Below, piece by piece: positions 63,416-64,000 of a stretch of 64,000 nucleotides of DNA (the stretch's first letter is position 1; each line of letters opens with the position of its first letter). The stretch comes from Bartonella sp. A05. Its GTDB lineage: Bacteria > Pseudomonadota > Alphaproteobacteria > Rhizobiales > Rhizobiaceae. The translations under genes were made by a program, and so were the position numbers. Location of the stretch: contig NZ_JANHOJ010000001.1 of the NCBI RefSeq assembly GCF_026930145.1, positions 496,001-560,000 on the forward strand. Reading direction: 5' to 3'. The notes under the pieces were generated by a model. That model ran no database searches and was not told the origin of the DNA. It saw nothing but the letters and a program-made list of their open reading frames with translations.

Positions 63416-64000
63416 ATGACCATGACTGTTTCAGCTTTTGACCCTTATACCTTCGAAGAGAGTATCCCAGATACTCATTATTCTAAAGCTTTTCAGAGTA
63501 TGATGACGCTTATCCAAGATGAAATCGATGATACAACAGATGAATATTCACCACAAATTCAAGATTCAATTATAAGTGCTCTTCGAATGTGTAAACGAGA
63601 ACTTTTTTTCTTTAATACAAAGGAAAAAATCTCATTTAAAATACAAAAAGGGAAACAATGGTACGGAAAAGAGGATAACATCTTTATTGAACCAGACATG
63701 GTTATTGAGGCATTGTTTTTAAAAACAAATTCTGAAAAACAACAAGCACTTTCCTATAAATCCATGGAAGAGTTGGAAGAAGAAGAAAGGTTGCAAGAAA
63801 AATATGGACTGCGTGCGTCGCGAGAATACCACGATTCCTATACCTTCTTGAATCAAAAAATAGGAATTTTCCCAATCCCTCAAAAGGATGGTGTCGCCTG
63901 GCTCTATTGTGTACCGCGTTTGGTCGAGGGAGCTACAATGCAAAAAGATGATATTTGGTTCTTCTGTGCTTTTGATTTAATTAAAGCCCGCGCAAAATAC
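63416..64000 (+). CDS. Phage structural protein of unknown role, cut by window end
   Basis: 195 codons visible from the ATG at 63416 (MTMTVSAFDPYTF), with AAAAGGAA before it; the frame is open to the last base. Acidic, with YSPQIQDSIISALRMCKRELFFFNT near the start and IFPIPQKDGVAWLYCVPRLV later. Its place after the capsid gene suggests a head-completion or adaptor protein; no family was recognised. Confidence 0.7.
   Translation, partial: MTMTVSAFDPYTFEESIPDTHYSKAFQSMMTLIQDEIDDTTDEYSPQIQDSIISALRMCKRELFFFNTKEKISFKIQKGKQWYGKEDNIFIEPDMVIEALFLKTNSEKQQALSYKSMEELEEEERLQEKYGLRASREYHDSYTFLNQKIGIFPIPQKDGVAWLYCVPRLVEGATMQKDDIWFFCAFDLIKARAKY

Overview
The window looks like a chromosomal segment of a Bartonella species (Rhizobiales, Alphaproteobacteria). 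The base composition is AT-rich, and the core genes have the order and sequence style of that group (trcR/DUF1013, pal-cpoB-tilS-ftsH-glmM, murA, a 6S RNA beside the 5-formyl-THF cyclo-ligase gene, purE-purK, infA-maf-yacG). A Hbp/Pap31-type hemin-binding porin and a phage-like capsid module of the Bartonella gene-transfer-agent type also fit. The genus call rests on recognition, not on a database search.

Layout. 1-21.3 kb is mostly housekeeping: the end of efp, a SuhB-like protein with lost metal ligands, an MsbA-like ABC exporter, rpmE, yebC, trcR, pal-cpoB-tilS, ftsH, glmM, a stress-type membrane operon behind a sigma-EcfG-like promoter, exbB-exbD with a repeat tail, dut, a VIT/MbfA-like iron exporter under an Irr-type box, a PemK/MazF-like protein, dsbB-yqaA and tRNA-Leu.

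21.3-43.5 kb is an accessory island lying between the inward-facing 3' ends of tRNA-Leu and tRNA-Thr. It holds two hipBA modules flanking a hemin-binding protein gene. Next come eight tandem units (27.4-35.9 kb) of a small secreted protein family that I cannot name, six intact and two decayed, most with a leader palindrome and a terminator. The island ends with a phage-type replication block (DUF6456-like protein, TOPRIM/RecA-type primase-helicase, DUF1376 protein, XRE repressor, a small antisense-overlapping gene, an acidic protein and a YqaJ exonuclease).

43.5-56.2 kb is core again: murA, ymdB, 5-FCL, 6S RNA, a TPR protein, rpmJ, purE-purK, infA, maf-yacG and clpB. Between 45.2 and 48.3 kb, four neighbouring genes each have a degraded copy of their own 3' end just downstream. 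56.2-64 kb starts a virion module: small-terminase-like protein, TerL, P22-type portal, scaffold-like protein, N4-gp56-type capsid protein and a cut-off next gene. Together with the replication block this resembles the published Bartonella gene transfer agent (BaGTA) and run-off replication loci; that assignment is an inference.

The best candidates for something undescribed are the secreted-protein array with its shared leader hairpin, the gene-tail duplications at 45-48 kb, and the triple 50-bp operator array of the first hipBA module.
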